From positions 124,001 to 188,000 of the forward strand of contig NZ_AVBI01000012.1 of NCBI RefSeq assembly GCF_000498475.1: a stretch of DNA of 64,000 bases, read 5' to 3'. Source of the stretch: Flavobacterium cauense R2A-7 (GTDB taxonomy: Bacteria > Bacteroidota > Bacteroidia > Flavobacteriales > Flavobacteriaceae). The notes beneath the pieces were generated by a model. It ran no database searches and was not told the DNA's origin. It saw only the letters and a list, made by a program, of their open reading frames with translations. The position numbers were made by a program, and so were the translations under genes. This document shows, in pieces, positions 19,701-27,784 of this stretch (positions are counted from its first letter, which is position 1; each line of letters opens with the position of its first letter).

Positions 19701-20376
19701 AATTCAAGATTTATACTATCTGTGCGAAAACCATACTGTAAGCGTAACTGAAAATACTGTTTTCGACAGTTATACATGGTCTAACGGCACGACAACGCCA
19801 ACCAACGTAATTTCGCAAGCCGGAATTCATAGTCTAACCGTTACCGAAGTTCACGGTTCGGTAATTTGCAGCACAACCAAAACCTTTAATGTTGTTTTAT
19901 CCAACCCGGCTACCATAACAAGTTTTGAAACACTGGATTGGACCACAAACGACAACATCATCACAGTTAATGTAACCGGATTAGGGAATTATGAATATTC
20001 ACTGGACGGAATTAATTATCAGGACAGCAATACTTTTTATGACCTGGAAGTAGGAGAGCATTTGGTATATGTAAGGGATAAAAACGGATGTGGTGTTATA
20101 ACGGAAGAGGTTTTTCTACTGATACATCCAAGATTTTTCACGCCAAACGGAGATGGTTTCAACGATTTATGGAGAGTAAAATTTTCGGAAAAAGAACCCG
20201 ATTACATTGTTAAAATATTCAACCGTTATGGAAAATTACTGAAGCAGCTAGGCCATAATTCCGAAGGTTGGGACGGTACTTATCTTGGTGTACCGGTACC
20301 GTCTGACGATTATTGGTTTTTGGTAACCCGTAAAAACGGAAAAGAACACAAGGGTCATTTTACACTGAAACGATAA
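16729..20376 (+). CDS. Large T9SS type-B sorted protein with SprB-like repeats
   Basis: With the GTG start the product is 1215 residues and opens with a clean signal peptide (MRHFLYLLSLLYSTTLFSQ). Residues about 90-320 are a beta-rich domain with conserved Cys and an Asp-rich GHFGYAYIDDLCL motif. Residues about 610-900 contain repeats around EYSFDNGITW / EYSIDGGTTW followed by LPxGTYxIKIK, the pattern of SprB-like adhesin repeats. The C-terminus (PRFFTPNGDGFNDLWRVKF, then IFNRYGKLLKQL, ending KGHFTLKR) is a type-B sorting domain. It probably encodes a surface adhesin. Tandem placement with the preceding T9SS gene suggests related roles, but both have separate leaders. Confidence 0.88.
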   Translation: MRHFLYLLSLLYSTTLFSQNKISLKEPIRFENSSFNKKIKTIEDRKNQTNSDSIERALFLKRKQQETELNHKNHSHSKATLNPVHLCSNSNFEEFETISGTNVLKNFLYTTTNPINPTQCVTPFTTANQEIAQYDPSLSNLMASTVPFNFIDEFIGDINAFDQFALQINYKNSYTTSGVVQAKRFKTNNENNVIFNYKAVLQSISSSGHFNEQPFFKARIINNAGAVVSEFCVIGDPTNCIFTQAPGYEAGSIVLYTQNWQSGSLDISSIPNNEEFIIEFTAARCGLGGHFGYAYIDDLCLHHSNENLQGSIELDPLYKICPTLPISVCGTFTVPNSGGVAASVESVTLNVYDSNNAIIFTSTTPTSLDLINKTFCFELDGTNLPNTATANYNVGVIINYGVTATGCSGTSFSSASDNDANPGWDISFMNCTPDCNFTLQTGILKLCDGNGDGKEFFDLTNIDSQLIGTQPGLTISYFTTLTNATNDTNPIVSFTNHESYSTTLYARVTKDATCFKIIAFQVTVKNPSGTISGILNVCSGSTTLTASPGVSYLWSNGDTTRSTVVTAIGTYSVTITDADGCISNASVTIIPSQVAVSPTVDVTQPTCFVSTGTINITSPAAEYSFDNGITWTTNSQMTNLPIGTYNIKIKTVNNCISYAKTINIIPYLSSYPYYTSIDPTSCNGFGSITITTLATEYSFDNGATWGTSNTANNLPVGTYLIRTKDAFGCISNFNSVVFYNQFLSAPTYTFIAPYCSNLGSITITTPAAEYSIDGGTTWQTSDTFNNLSSGSYVIKIKNAQGCTSPNLYVYLTRFENSYPTYTIDEAGCNKYASVTITTPADFYSFDGGTTWSTNNTLGNLNNGANLQLKIRRGLSCVSYSQNVRINSNFRPLPAVIDFATLVCDNSNNGNEPVNLSLYNSNIIAGPSNYTFSYYNSLNGAQNQLSSDVISNYSTFNLNVTNTTLYVLVKDIYGCSDIATLELTLIPTPVITIQDLYYLCENHTVSVTENTVFDSYTWSNGTTTPTNVISQAGIHSLTVTEVHGSVICSTTKTFNVVLSNPATITSFETLDWTTNDNIITVNVTGLGNYEYSLDGINYQDSNTFYDLEVGEHLVYVRDKNGCGVITEEVFLLIHPRFFTPNGDGFNDLWRVKFSEKEPDYIVKIFNRYGKLLKQLGHNSEGWDGTYLGVPVPSDDYWFLVTRKNGKEHKGHFTLKR

Positions 20377-20454
20377 TCCGATTTTATAAGTCTTTGTTAA
20401 ACCGAATTCAGCTATAGTAATTTTTGTTAAATTAGCGGAAATAAAAAAACCGCC

Positions 20455-22047
20455 ATGCCTAACGACTGTATCAGCTATCAAAATTCCGGATATTTTTCAA
20501 AACTTATTGTTGATTATTTGAATCAGGAACCTGAAGTGCAGTCGTTCTATCACCGATTTCCCAAACTGGAGCATTTTAAACTTCAGCTGGAAGAAAAAGG
20601 AAACAATTTTCCGGAAGAAAACAGAGCTGTTTTGGTAGCCGCTTTGGAAAAACAATACCAGAACACCAACATTTCGGAAGCAACGAAAAACAACATTAAG
20701 TCATTGCACAAAAACAATACTTTTACCATAACCACCGGTCATCAATTGAACCTTTTCACCGGTCCGCTGTATTTTTTGTATAAGATTGTTTCGGTAATTA
20801 ACCTTACCCGCGAACTGAAAACCGCCTATCCACACTACCATTTTGTACCGGTGTATTGGATGGCGACAGAAGACCATGATTTTGAAGAAATCAATTATTT
20901 TGATTTCAGAAACAAGAAAATCCATTGGAACAGGGACAGTAAAGGTCCGGTAGGAAGACTTTCAACGGAAGGGCTTGCCGAAGTTTTTGAAGTTTTTTCA
21001 AAAGAATTGGGCCCCGGAAACAATGCTGATTATTTGCGTGAACTTTTCAAAAACGCCTATTTAAAACACGCTACGCTGGCTGAAGCTACCCGTTTTTTAG
21101 CAAATGAACTGTTTCAGGAACAAGGATTGGTAATTATTGACGGTGATGATGTTGCGTTAAAAAGCGTTTTTACCCCCTTTGTACAACAAGAATTACTACA
21201 ACAAACCTCTTTTAAAAAAGTATCGGAAACCATTGAACAATTAGGAGACTATACTGTTCAGGTTAATCCGCGTGAAATCAATTTGTTTTACATCGAAGAC
21301 GATTTAAGGGAACGCATTATTTTTGAGGATTCCCGCTATACAATTAACAATTCTAAAACCGTTTTTACAGAGGCTGAAATTTTAAAAGAACTCGAAAAGC
21401 ATCCTGAAAAATTCAGTCCGAATGTGATTTTACGCCCTTTATATCAGGAAGTGATTTTGCCCAACCTCTGTTACATCGGAGGCGGTGGAGAAATTGCGTA
21501 TTGGCTGGAACTGAAAACCAATTTTAAGGCGAATAACATCCCTTTCCCGATACTCTTGCTTCGAAATTCGGCACTATTAGTTTCGGAAAAACAAGCACAG
21601 AAAGCCGACGCATTAAACTTAAGCTGGTCTGATTTATTCTCCAAACAGACAAATCTGATAAATCGAAAAACTGCAGAATTCTCCAGTTTCAACTTGGATT
21701 TTACCGAACAGAAAACATTTCTGAAAAATCAATTCGAGAAACTGACCCAAATAGCCCAGCAAACCGATAAATCTTTTATAGGAGCCGTAAAAGCACAGGA
21801 AATCAAACAACTGAAAGGATTGGAAAACCTCGAGCGTCGTTTGCTCAAAGCCGAAAAAAGAAACCATCAGGAAAAATTGAAGCGCATAACGGATCTTCAG
21901 AATGAATTGTTCCCAAACCTTAGTCTTCAAGAACGAAAAGTCAATTTTTCGGAATTTTATCTTAACAATGGAAATGATCTTATTGAAAAGCTGCTCAAAA
22001 ACCTAAATCCGATATCCGAAGAGTTTAAGATAATTTATTTACAATAA
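20455..22047 (+). CDS. bshC: Bacillithiol biosynthesis cysteine-adding enzyme BshC
   Basis: BshC is the putative cysteine ligase that adds Cys to glucosaminyl-malate, the last step of bacillithiol synthesis. The 530-residue length fits the family. Diagnostic segments are TITTGHQLNLFTGPLYFLYKI (near residue 95), the VYWMATEDHDFEEINY motif (near 140) and the ILRPLYQEVILPNLCYIGGGGEIAYWLELK block (near 325-355), followed by a C-terminal coiled coil. The other bsh genes are not in the window. It follows the T9SS gene by 78 bp without a visible terminator. Confidence 0.94.
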   Translation: MPNDCISYQNSGYFSKLIVDYLNQEPEVQSFYHRFPKLEHFKLQLEEKGNNFPEENRAVLVAALEKQYQNTNISEATKNNIKSLHKNNTFTITTGHQLNLFTGPLYFLYKIVSVINLTRELKTAYPHYHFVPVYWMATEDHDFEEINYFDFRNKKIHWNRDSKGPVGRLSTEGLAEVFEVFSKELGPGNNADYLRELFKNAYLKHATLAEATRFLANELFQEQGLVIIDGDDVALKSVFTPFVQQELLQQTSFKKVSETIEQLGDYTVQVNPREINLFYIEDDLRERIIFEDSRYTINNSKTVFTEAEILKELEKHPEKFSPNVILRPLYQEVILPNLCYIGGGGEIAYWLELKTNFKANNIPFPILLLRNSALLVSEKQAQKADALNLSWSDLFSKQTNLINRKTAEFSSFNLDFTEQKTFLKNQFEKLTQIAQQTDKSFIGAVKAQEIKQLKGLENLERRLLKAEKRNHQEKLKRITDLQNELFPNLSLQERKVNFSEFYLNNGNDLIEKLLKNLNPISEEFKIIYLQ

Positions 22048-22143
22048 AGCATATTTTTTCCTACATTAGTGTATTTCATCGATATTTTTAAGCGTTTCAT
22101 CTAACATTTTTCTTTTAAAATTAGGTTGGTAACTAAAAAGTGT

Positions 22144-22151
22144 TATTTTCG
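22144..22151 (+). promoter_or_regulatory. Near-consensus -7 box TATTTTCG
   Basis: One mismatch to TAnnTTTG; TTG at 22126-22128 gives a short 15-bp spacer. It lies 34 nt before the SUMF1-like gene. Confidence 0.35.
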
Positions 22152-22185
22152 CAACATTAAATAAAAGAAAAGTTAAAATTATCAT

Positions 22186-23016
22186 ATGAAGAAGAATTAC
22201 CTAATGTTAAGTTTAAGTGCTATGGCACTTTTTTTATGCTCCTTTTATCAGATTTCCAATCTAAAACCTAAAATGGTTATGGTGGAAGGCGGTACTTTTA
22301 AAATGTCCCCAAAAGAAAATGCGGTAGACCCGAAAACAAAGAAGAAAATTGTATACGACATCACTGTTTCTTCTTTTGAAATGGCAAAATTTGAAGTTAC
22401 TGTGGCAGACTGGAAAGCTTATACCAGTGCCAATAAAATAAGCATGCCTGCCCGACCAAGCTGGGGCTGGAATGATGATTATCCGATGACAAACATTTCA
22501 TGGACAGATGCGATTAAATATTGCAACTGGTTGAGTAAAGCAAACAACTTAAAACCAGCTTATTCTAAAAAAGACGAAAAATACATCTGTGATTTTTCAG
22601 CAGACGGCTACCGTTTGCCAACTGAAGCAGAATGGGAATATGCAGCTAAAGGCGGTAACAAATCTCAAAACTTCACTTACTCTGGAAGCAATGATCTTGA
22701 AATGATTGCTTGGTATGCCAACAACAGTAGAAAATCACCACAGGAAATTGGCACAAAATTAGCCAATGAATTGGGAATTCATGACATGAGTGGAAATGTA
22801 TGGGAATGGTGTTGGAACTACTACAGTCCGATTTACCATTTAGCGGAAAGAAGAGACAATCCTGTTGGACCGGACAGAGGCGACAAACGTTCAGTTAGAG
22901 GTGGTTCATGGGACAGCAGCAAATTAGACTATTTGAAGCCAACCAACCAACTAAGCTGGAATCCAACTGCTACAAACGAATTTTTCGGATTGCGAATTGT
23001 AAGAACTGTTAAATAA
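22186..23016 (+). CDS. SUMF1/FGE-fold protein, probably not an active FGE
   Basis: The 276-residue product has an N-terminal hydrophobic signal or anchor (LSLSAMALFLCSFYQI) and a complete sulfatase-modifying-factor fold: MVMVEGGTFKM, EVTVADWKAY, MTNISWTDAIKYCNWLSK, YRLPTEAEWEYAAKGG, GIHDMSGNVWEWCWN and SVRGGSWDSS. In true formylglycine-generating enzymes two cysteines sit shortly after the RGGSW motif; here that segment (DSSKLDYLKPTNQLSW) has none. A structural or ligand-binding role, as in the GldJ/GldK lipoproteins of the gliding/T9SS machinery, is more likely, though it is shorter than those. It is followed by ndk, which has its own promoter. Confidence 0.85.
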   Translation: MKKNYLMLSLSAMALFLCSFYQISNLKPKMVMVEGGTFKMSPKENAVDPKTKKKIVYDITVSSFEMAKFEVTVADWKAYTSANKISMPARPSWGWNDDYPMTNISWTDAIKYCNWLSKANNLKPAYSKKDEKYICDFSADGYRLPTEAEWEYAAKGGNKSQNFTYSGSNDLEMIAWYANNSRKSPQEIGTKLANELGIHDMSGNVWEWCWNYYSPIYHLAERRDNPVGPDRGDKRSVRGGSWDSSKLDYLKPTNQLSWNPTATNEFFGLRIVRTVK

Positions 23017-23032
23017 TTTTCTGTTAAGTAGG

Positions 23033-23062
23033 TTGTTTTTCAAATAGAAAGCAGTACTTTTG
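23033..23062 (+). promoter_or_regulatory. ndk promoter TTG-N19-TACTTTTG
   Basis: TTG at 23033-23035 and TACTTTTG at 23055-23062 are separated by 19 bp, the consensus spacing for Bacteroidota housekeeping promoters. The leader to the ATG is about 20 nt. Confidence 0.75.
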
Positions 23063-23084
23063 CGCCAAATTTAAAAATACAGAA

Positions 23085-23504
23085 ATGGCAACTAACAGAA
23101 CTTTTACAATGATCAAACCGGATGGTGTTGAAAACGGACACATCGGTGGAATTTTAAATATGATTACTGAAGGTGGTTTCAGAATCGTTTCGATGAAACT
23201 TACTCAGTTGACTGTAGCTGATGCTCAGAAATTTTATGCAGTACACAGCGAAAGACCATTCTTTGGAGAATTGGTTGAATTCATGACAAGAGGTCCGATT
23301 GTAGCGGCTATCTTAGAAAAAGAGAATGCTGTTGAGGATTTCAGAACATTAATCGGTGCTACAAACCCGGCGGATGCTGCTGAAGGAACAATTCGTAAAA
23401 AATATGCAACTTCAATTGGAGAAAATGCAGTTCACGGATCTGACAGTGATGAGAATGCTGCTATTGAAAGCGCTTTCCATTTTGCAGGAAGAGAGCAATT
23501 CTAA
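23085..23504 (+). CDS. ndk: Nucleoside diphosphate kinase
   Basis: Ndk transfers phosphate from ATP to other nucleoside diphosphates through a phosphohistidine intermediate. The 139-residue length is standard. The catalytic histidine is His117 in NAVHGSDS, with the upstream nucleotide-binding residues in TMIKPDGV (Lys11) and [15 protein letters not shown]. It has a consensus promoter and a strong terminator, so it forms a single-gene unit. Confidence 0.97.
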   Translation: MATNRTFTMIKPDGVENGHIGGILNMITEGGFRIVSMKLTQLTVADAQKFYAVHSERPFFGELVEFMTRGPIVAAILEKENAVEDFRTLIGATNPADAAEGTIRKKYATSIGENAVHGSDSDENAAIESAFHFAGREQF

Positions 23505-23525
23505 TCCATTAGAATTATCAAATAC

Positions 23526-23556
23526 AAAACCCACCCGCTTTGCGAGGTGGGTTTTT
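23526..23556 (+). terminator. ndk terminator
   Basis: AAAACCCACC pairs with GGTGGGTTTTT around a short GC-containing loop and runs into T-rich sequence. Confidence 0.85.
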
Positions 23557-23661
23557 CTTTTTCAAGAAACCCGGCATTACATCATCCGTAGTGGCTTTGT
23601 TTGGCTACATTGCACTAAGGTTACATTCTTTTTACCAAAGTCTTATTTGCAGAGTTTGCGT

Positions 23662-23733
23662 GAGGGATAGCAGTGTAAATCCTTTTTGGAAACTTTTTCT
23701 GTTTCCAAAAAGATTGGAACGTATAGCCCGACC
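23662..23733 (+). repeat. Palindromic intergenic element, copy B
   Basis: Arms GGGATAGCAGTGTAAATCC and GATTGGAACGTATAGCCCGAC align with those of copy A, but the outer pairing is swapped: GGG on the left and CCC on the right instead of CCC and GGG. The central hairpin is a perfect 12-bp stem (CTTTTTGGAAAC with GTTTCCAAAAAG) around a TTTTTCT loop. Confidence 0.75.
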
Positions 23734-23801
23734 CATTTTCGGGGCACGCCCAAAACAAAAACGTTCATCGTTTGCGAAAACCACTCGCTTTAAAAGTCCA
23801 T

Positions 23802-23831
23802 AAAAAAACCCTTTCGATTGAAAGGGTTTTT
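23802..23831. terminator. Terminator 3' of the PepSY gene
   Basis: AAAACCCTTTC and GAAAGGGTTTT flank GATT, with A and T tracts outside. It can act on both strands between convergent units. Confidence 0.85.
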
Positions 23832-23845
23832 CTTTTTTTATAAAA

Positions 23846-24397
23846 TTAAGCTAACAAAAATAAAAATATAAGCGGGAACAAGATACCGGCCAAGGCCAGT
23901 TTCCAACCCCTTTGTTTAAAAGTGTGCTTCCCTACAGAAATCATTAAAGCTCCTGTTACGGCAATGGTTATTAAAGACAATCCGAAAATATCCGAATAAT
24001 AAATCCACCAGTTGGAGGTGTTTTTATGCAACTTCATGGCTTGGCTGATAAAAGGTGTTTTCCTGAAAGTAACGATTTCCCCTTTCCCGGTTTTCATGTC
24101 GATTTCAACATCGGTATTTTCAAAAGCAATTCTTAACTCACCTTTTTTAACACCATGACGACGGAATTTATCTTCTACTCCTAAATCCTTCCCTAATTGT
24201 TCGGCAAACTGTTCGGTAATTTTATCCTCTGTTGGCAATTTAACTTCGACAGCTTTGGTTTCTACAGTATATTTTTCCGGGTGCCAGCTTTCTCTGTGGT
24301 TCATTAAAATTCCGGAAAACGCGAAGGAAATAATCAATCCGAGGTAGAAATAGCCCAAATCACGGTGAATGGCTCTAAGTTGTTTTTGTCTTTTCAT
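23846..24397 (-). CDS. PepSY-associated membrane protein
   Basis: The 183-residue inner-membrane protein has a helix at residues 13-32 (GYFYLGLIISFAFSGILM), a PepSY-like extracytoplasmic part containing the redox or metal-site-like HRESWHPEKY, and two C-terminal helices (about 130-150 and 162-182). PepSY_TM proteins next to siderophore receptors are thought to help release or reduce ferric iron. It starts 5 bp after the stop of the TonB-dependent siderophore receptor, so the two are co-transcribed. Substrate reduction is inferred from context. Confidence 0.85.
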   Translation of the reverse strand: MKRQKQLRAIHRDLGYFYLGLIISFAFSGILMNHRESWHPEKYTVETKAVEVKLPTEDKITEQFAEQLGKDLGVEDKFRRHGVKKGELRIAFENTDVEIDMKTGKGEIVTFRKTPFISQAMKLHKNTSNWWIYYSDIFGLSLITIAVTGALMISVGKHTFKQRGWKLALAGILFPLIFLFLLA

Positions 24398-24402
24398 TGA
24401 TT

Positions 24403-26853
24403 TTAAAATTTATATTTTAATGTCGCCATAACCTGACGCGGGGCAATTGGATTTATACTGTAATTTTCGTGAACCGAATAATTCAACTCGTTGGTAATAT
24501 TAGAAACTTTGCAAAGTAACGAAATTTGTTTCCAAGTATAGCCAACCGATGCATCAACCGTTATGTAACCGTCCACCGGGATTTCACGATCACGGAATTC
24601 CACTACGTTTGTAGTTGTATTATAAACATAATCATTGTTCCATCCTCCGATTCTGTCGCCAATGTAGTTCGCAATACTTCCTACCGAAAACCCTTTGAAA
24701 AATCCGCTTTGAACAGTATAGAAGAAACTTGCATTTGCAGTATGCTGCGGTGTTCTGGCTACACGATCTCCCTTAACAAAACTGCCCGGAATCCACTCGC
24801 CTAAAACTTTTGTAAAACGCATGTCGTTGTAACTGTATCCCACCAAAATACTTAATCCGTCAATTGGTTTTGCGTTCACATCAATTTCAACTCCTTTACT
24901 TGTTGTTTGACCGGAAAGCATTTTTTTGGTTGTATCGGTATTGTTTGGAGTACCATCTGCTAAGAAGGGTGCCATTTGAGCAAAATTACCGTTCACAATC
25001 TGATACAAAGTAACGTTTGTGGTTAATTTTCCATTTAAGAATTCCTTTTTAGCCCCAACTTCAAATTGATCGATAATAGAAGGTGCTAAATTTTTCCCGT
25101 AAATATCCGTTCCGGTATTGGGTGTGAAAGAATTGGCGTAGCTGGCAAATAAGGATGTCGATTTAGTAGGTTGGTACACCAATCCTGCTTTTGGTGAAAA
25201 AGCAGCATCGACACGTTTGGCATCTTTTTTCGGGTTTGGATCATTTTCCGGTGCTTGCGTTTGCGCTCCGGCTGCAAATACTTCGTTATAATTTTTAGCC
25301 TGAGCCTCCTGCCAAGACCAGCGGATACCGGCTAAAACTTTAAATTTACTTGTAAGACTGATTAAATCCTGTGCATAAGCTCCAAAACGGAACGTTTCTG
25401 TTCTTACGATTTTTGAATTTCGGGAACCAGGGACTTCATATTCGTTTTCATACGATGTCGGATTATAGATATTTACAAGACCGCCGGGAGTAAGATCATA
25501 ATTGGTTCTGTCAAACACATACGTAAATGCTTGTGCGAAGGAATAATCACTATCCAAACCTGTAGACAATTGATGTTTTATGCTTCCTGTAGTAAATGTC
25601 CCCTGAAGATTCAATTGTTCCGCAGTAATGAGTTCCGTATTATTATTTTTACCTAAAGGTCTTTTAAAGTCTCCGTTGGCATCAGGTTGAATACGCTCGG
25701 TTCCCTCTGATTTTCTAGCGTAGTCCTGTAACGACGTATTGGAACTGAATTTCAAGTTGGAATTGATTTTATGTACAACTTGACCTGAAAACGAAGCTTG
25801 AGTTGTCAATCCGTTAGACCATTTTGCACCCAAATAGGTATTTCTTGGCAAGTCAACCAGTTTTTTACCGATAACGCCCGTACCAAAATCCGGAGTCCAA
25901 TAGTCTCTTAGATAATCCCCTTGTAAAAGTATTGAGGTTTTCTTAGTTGCTTTAAAAAGAAGCGACGGATTAACATAGAAACGTTCTCTGGTAACCACAT
26001 CCCTGAAACTTTCTGCGTTTTCATAAGACCCCACAAAACGGTAAGCAATATTTTTGCTTAAAGGTCCGTAAAAATCGACAATAGGTTTAAAATACGCATA
26101 GCTTCCGGTCTGAAAAGAAACACTTCCTCCTTTTGCAAACAAAGGCGTCTTGGTTACCATATTAACGATGCCTCCCGGAGCCACATTTCCAAACAACAAA
26201 GCAGAACTTCCTTTTAAAGCTTCTACTTGTTCTAAAGAAGCTACTTCAGGCATAGAGCCCCCATTAAAGCGGAATCCGTTTTTAAACATATTATTTGCCG
26301 TCATATCGTAACCTCTGGACCAGAACGATTCCTGGGCACCCCCACGGGCAGAACCTACATAAACACCGTTTACATTTTTAATGACATCACTCAAACGAAT
26401 GGTTTGTTGCTGCTCCAATACTTTAGCATCGATAACCTGAACACTTTGTGGTAAATCAACCGTTCTGATACCGGCTTTTCCGTTGGCAAGATTTCTGTTG
26501 ATGACACTTCCCGAAACGATAACTTCCGATAAAGTACTTGTCGCAGACGTTAGCGAAATTTTTGGAACAACAGTAACACTATTTGACTTTACAATTACAG
26601 GAATCGATGAAACAGTAAAACCTATGTGGGAAAAAATAAGGGTATATTTCCCGGGAGTCACATTGGAAATACTGAAGTTACCTTTATCATCCGTTAATGT
26701 GCTGAAATGAGCATTTTGTGCCGTCACGGTAACCTTTTCTAAAGGAAGATTTTGAGAAGAAACAACTGATCCTTTAACAGATCCGTTAGTTTGTGCATTT
26801 ATATGAAAAGTAAAAAAAAGAACAGCGAATAAAAATTTAACAGGGGCTTTCAT
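24403..26853 (-). CDS. TonB-dependent siderophore receptor
   Basis: This 816-residue outer-membrane receptor likely imports a ferric siderophore. It has a signal peptide (residues 1-20, ending INAQ), a carboxypeptidase-regulatory-like beta domain (about 22-105), a plug domain (DLPQSVQVIDAKVLEQQQTIRLSDVIKNVNGVYV near residue 135, GSSALLFGNVAPGGIVNMVTK near 215) and a 22-strand-type barrel ending in MATLKYKF. The plug wording (LPQSVQVI and APGGIVNMVTK) is that of the FhuA/FhuE/FpvA siderophore group. It has its own promoter and is followed by the PepSY gene. The ligand cannot be identified. Confidence 0.92.
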   Translation of the reverse strand: MKAPVKFLFAVLFFTFHINAQTNGSVKGSVVSSQNLPLEKVTVTAQNAHFSTLTDDKGNFSISNVTPGKYTLIFSHIGFTVSSIPVIVKSNSVTVVPKISLTSATSTLSEVIVSGSVINRNLANGKAGIRTVDLPQSVQVIDAKVLEQQQTIRLSDVIKNVNGVYVGSARGGAQESFWSRGYDMTANNMFKNGFRFNGGSMPEVASLEQVEALKGSSALLFGNVAPGGIVNMVTKTPLFAKGGSVSFQTGSYAYFKPIVDFYGPLSKNIAYRFVGSYENAESFRDVVTRERFYVNPSLLFKATKKTSILLQGDYLRDYWTPDFGTGVIGKKLVDLPRNTYLGAKWSNGLTTQASFSGQVVHKINSNLKFSSNTSLQDYARKSEGTERIQPDANGDFKRPLGKNNNTELITAEQLNLQGTFTTGSIKHQLSTGLDSDYSFAQAFTYVFDRTNYDLTPGGLVNIYNPTSYENEYEVPGSRNSKIVRTETFRFGAYAQDLISLTSKFKVLAGIRWSWQEAQAKNYNEVFAAGAQTQAPENDPNPKKDAKRVDAAFSPKAGLVYQPTKSTSLFASYANSFTPNTGTDIYGKNLAPSIIDQFEVGAKKEFLNGKLTTNVTLYQIVNGNFAQMAPFLADGTPNNTDTTKKMLSGQTTSKGVEIDVNAKPIDGLSILVGYSYNDMRFTKVLGEWIPGSFVKGDRVARTPQHTANASFFYTVQSGFFKGFSVGSIANYIGDRIGGWNNDYVYNTTTNVVEFRDREIPVDGYITVDASVGYTWKQISLLCKVSNITNELNYSVHENYSINPIAPRQVMATLKYKF

Positions 26854-26889
26854 TTTTATAATTCTTATTTAGATTGATTATATTTAATG

Positions 26890-26920
26890 CAAAACTAAAC
26901 AAGACAAACCAACTACACAA
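26890..26920 (-). promoter_or_regulatory. Siderophore receptor promoter TTG-N20-TAGTTTTG
   Basis: On the minus strand TAGTTTTG (26890-26897) follows a TTG (26918-26920) by 20 bp. No Fur-box-like palindrome was recognised, but it was not tested computationally. Confidence 0.6.
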
Positions 26921-26965
26921 GTTTATTTAGAACAAATAAAAATAATTTTTTTCACAATTTATCAA

Positions 26966-27262
26966 CTACCTAAAAATCAAATCCGTAACAACATCTTTTC
27001 GAAGTTCTTCATTGATCATTTTGATGATTTTTTCTTTACCATAGCTCAATTCTTCGCGTAAAACCGCAGAGGAAAGTGCGACATAAAGCGTAGTTCCTTT
27101 TAAAAGGATTTCAGTGGTATAATTGTTTACACCATTACCCATAAGGTTTTTCCATGCGTCGCGCACGTCTATTTTATCAATGCCGGATTGCAGTTTATTC
27201 TCTTGAATAAATTGTTTTAAAACATCTCCTATCGGACTTTCCTCATTGAATCGCTTCGCCAT
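26966..27262 (-). CDS. DUF721 (DciA-like) domain protein
   Basis: The 98-residue protein has the DUF721 pattern: an N-terminal helical piece (PIGDVLKQFIQENKLQSGIDKIDVRDAWKNLMG) and a KH-like core (TLYVALSSAVLREELSYGKEKIIKMINEEL). DUF721 includes the DnaB-loader-like DciA family, so a role at replication or in nucleic acid binding is plausible for the family but not shown here. Its ATG overlaps the stop codon of the preceding lipoprotein gene (TAATG), implying translational coupling. Confidence 0.85.
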   Translation of the reverse strand: MAKRFNEESPIGDVLKQFIQENKLQSGIDKIDVRDAWKNLMGNGVNNYTTEILLKGTTLYVALSSAVLREELSYGKEKIIKMINEELRKDVVTDLIFR

Positions 27263-27681
27263 TATTTTACAGAAAAAGGTTTGCTTTTTTTATAATAATA
27301 CTTAATGTCCTGATCGTTTTTTACCACAAACTTGTCATCTGATAAAGTGATGATTTCTTCTTTCCATTTAGCATAGGGAGTAGCGTAACTCAGAACCAAA
27401 TCACCCTCTTTATTTACCACCTCAATGTTTTCAGATAAATCATTCATCAGGTATGTACCGTCAAGTTGCGGCATGACTTTTTTACGGAAACCCTTGTTTC
27501 CTTTAATTTCAAAAAAATCTATTGTGGTATTCACCTTATACTCTTTCTTACTGCCATCAGGCATTTCAGCCTTTTCGATTTCCCAATATCCATTCATTTT
27601 TACAAGATCTTTTTCATCGATTTGCTGTTTACAACTCACAAAAAATAAGATCAAGAGAGAAAGATAAAATGCTTTTTTCAT
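27262..27681 (-). CDS. Lipocalin-like lipoprotein
   Basis: The 139-residue product carries a lipobox (LILFFVSC, Cys17) and a small beta-rich domain starting with the lipocalin-like GYWEIEKAEMPDG motif. This is a common small-lipoprotein layout in Flavobacteriaceae. It is the first gene of a two-gene unit with the DUF721 gene, overlapping by one base (TAATG). Its ligand and role are unknown. Confidence 0.75.
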   Translation of the reverse strand: MKKAFYLSLLILFFVSCKQQIDEKDLVKMNGYWEIEKAEMPDGSKKEYKVNTTIDFFEIKGNKGFRKKVMPQLDGTYLMNDLSENIEVVNKEGDLVLSYATPYAKWKEEIITLSDDKFVVKNDQDIKYYYKKSKPFSVK

Positions 27682-27784
27682 CCGGTTTGATTTTTCACAA
27701 AGTTAATTTTAAATACTATTGAAAAAAAGTAAATCGGATTAAACTATTCGCTACTTTTAAAGTCTTACAGGAAACCTAAAACAA

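Larger units (their letters stand above)
23505..23845. other. Gene-free 341-bp stretch between convergent units
   Basis: It holds the ndk terminator (23526-23556), palindromic element copy B (23662-23733) and a second terminator (23802-23831). The rest (about 23560-23660 and 23735-23800) shows no ORF with codon bias; it contains scattered GC-richer pieces such as TTTTCGGGGCACGCCC that look like flanks of the element. Confidence 0.7.

Noticed and set aside
23505..23803. Plus-strand ORFs overlapping the ndk 3' end and running into the gap
   Set aside because: They pass through the ndk terminator and element copy B and show no coding signature.
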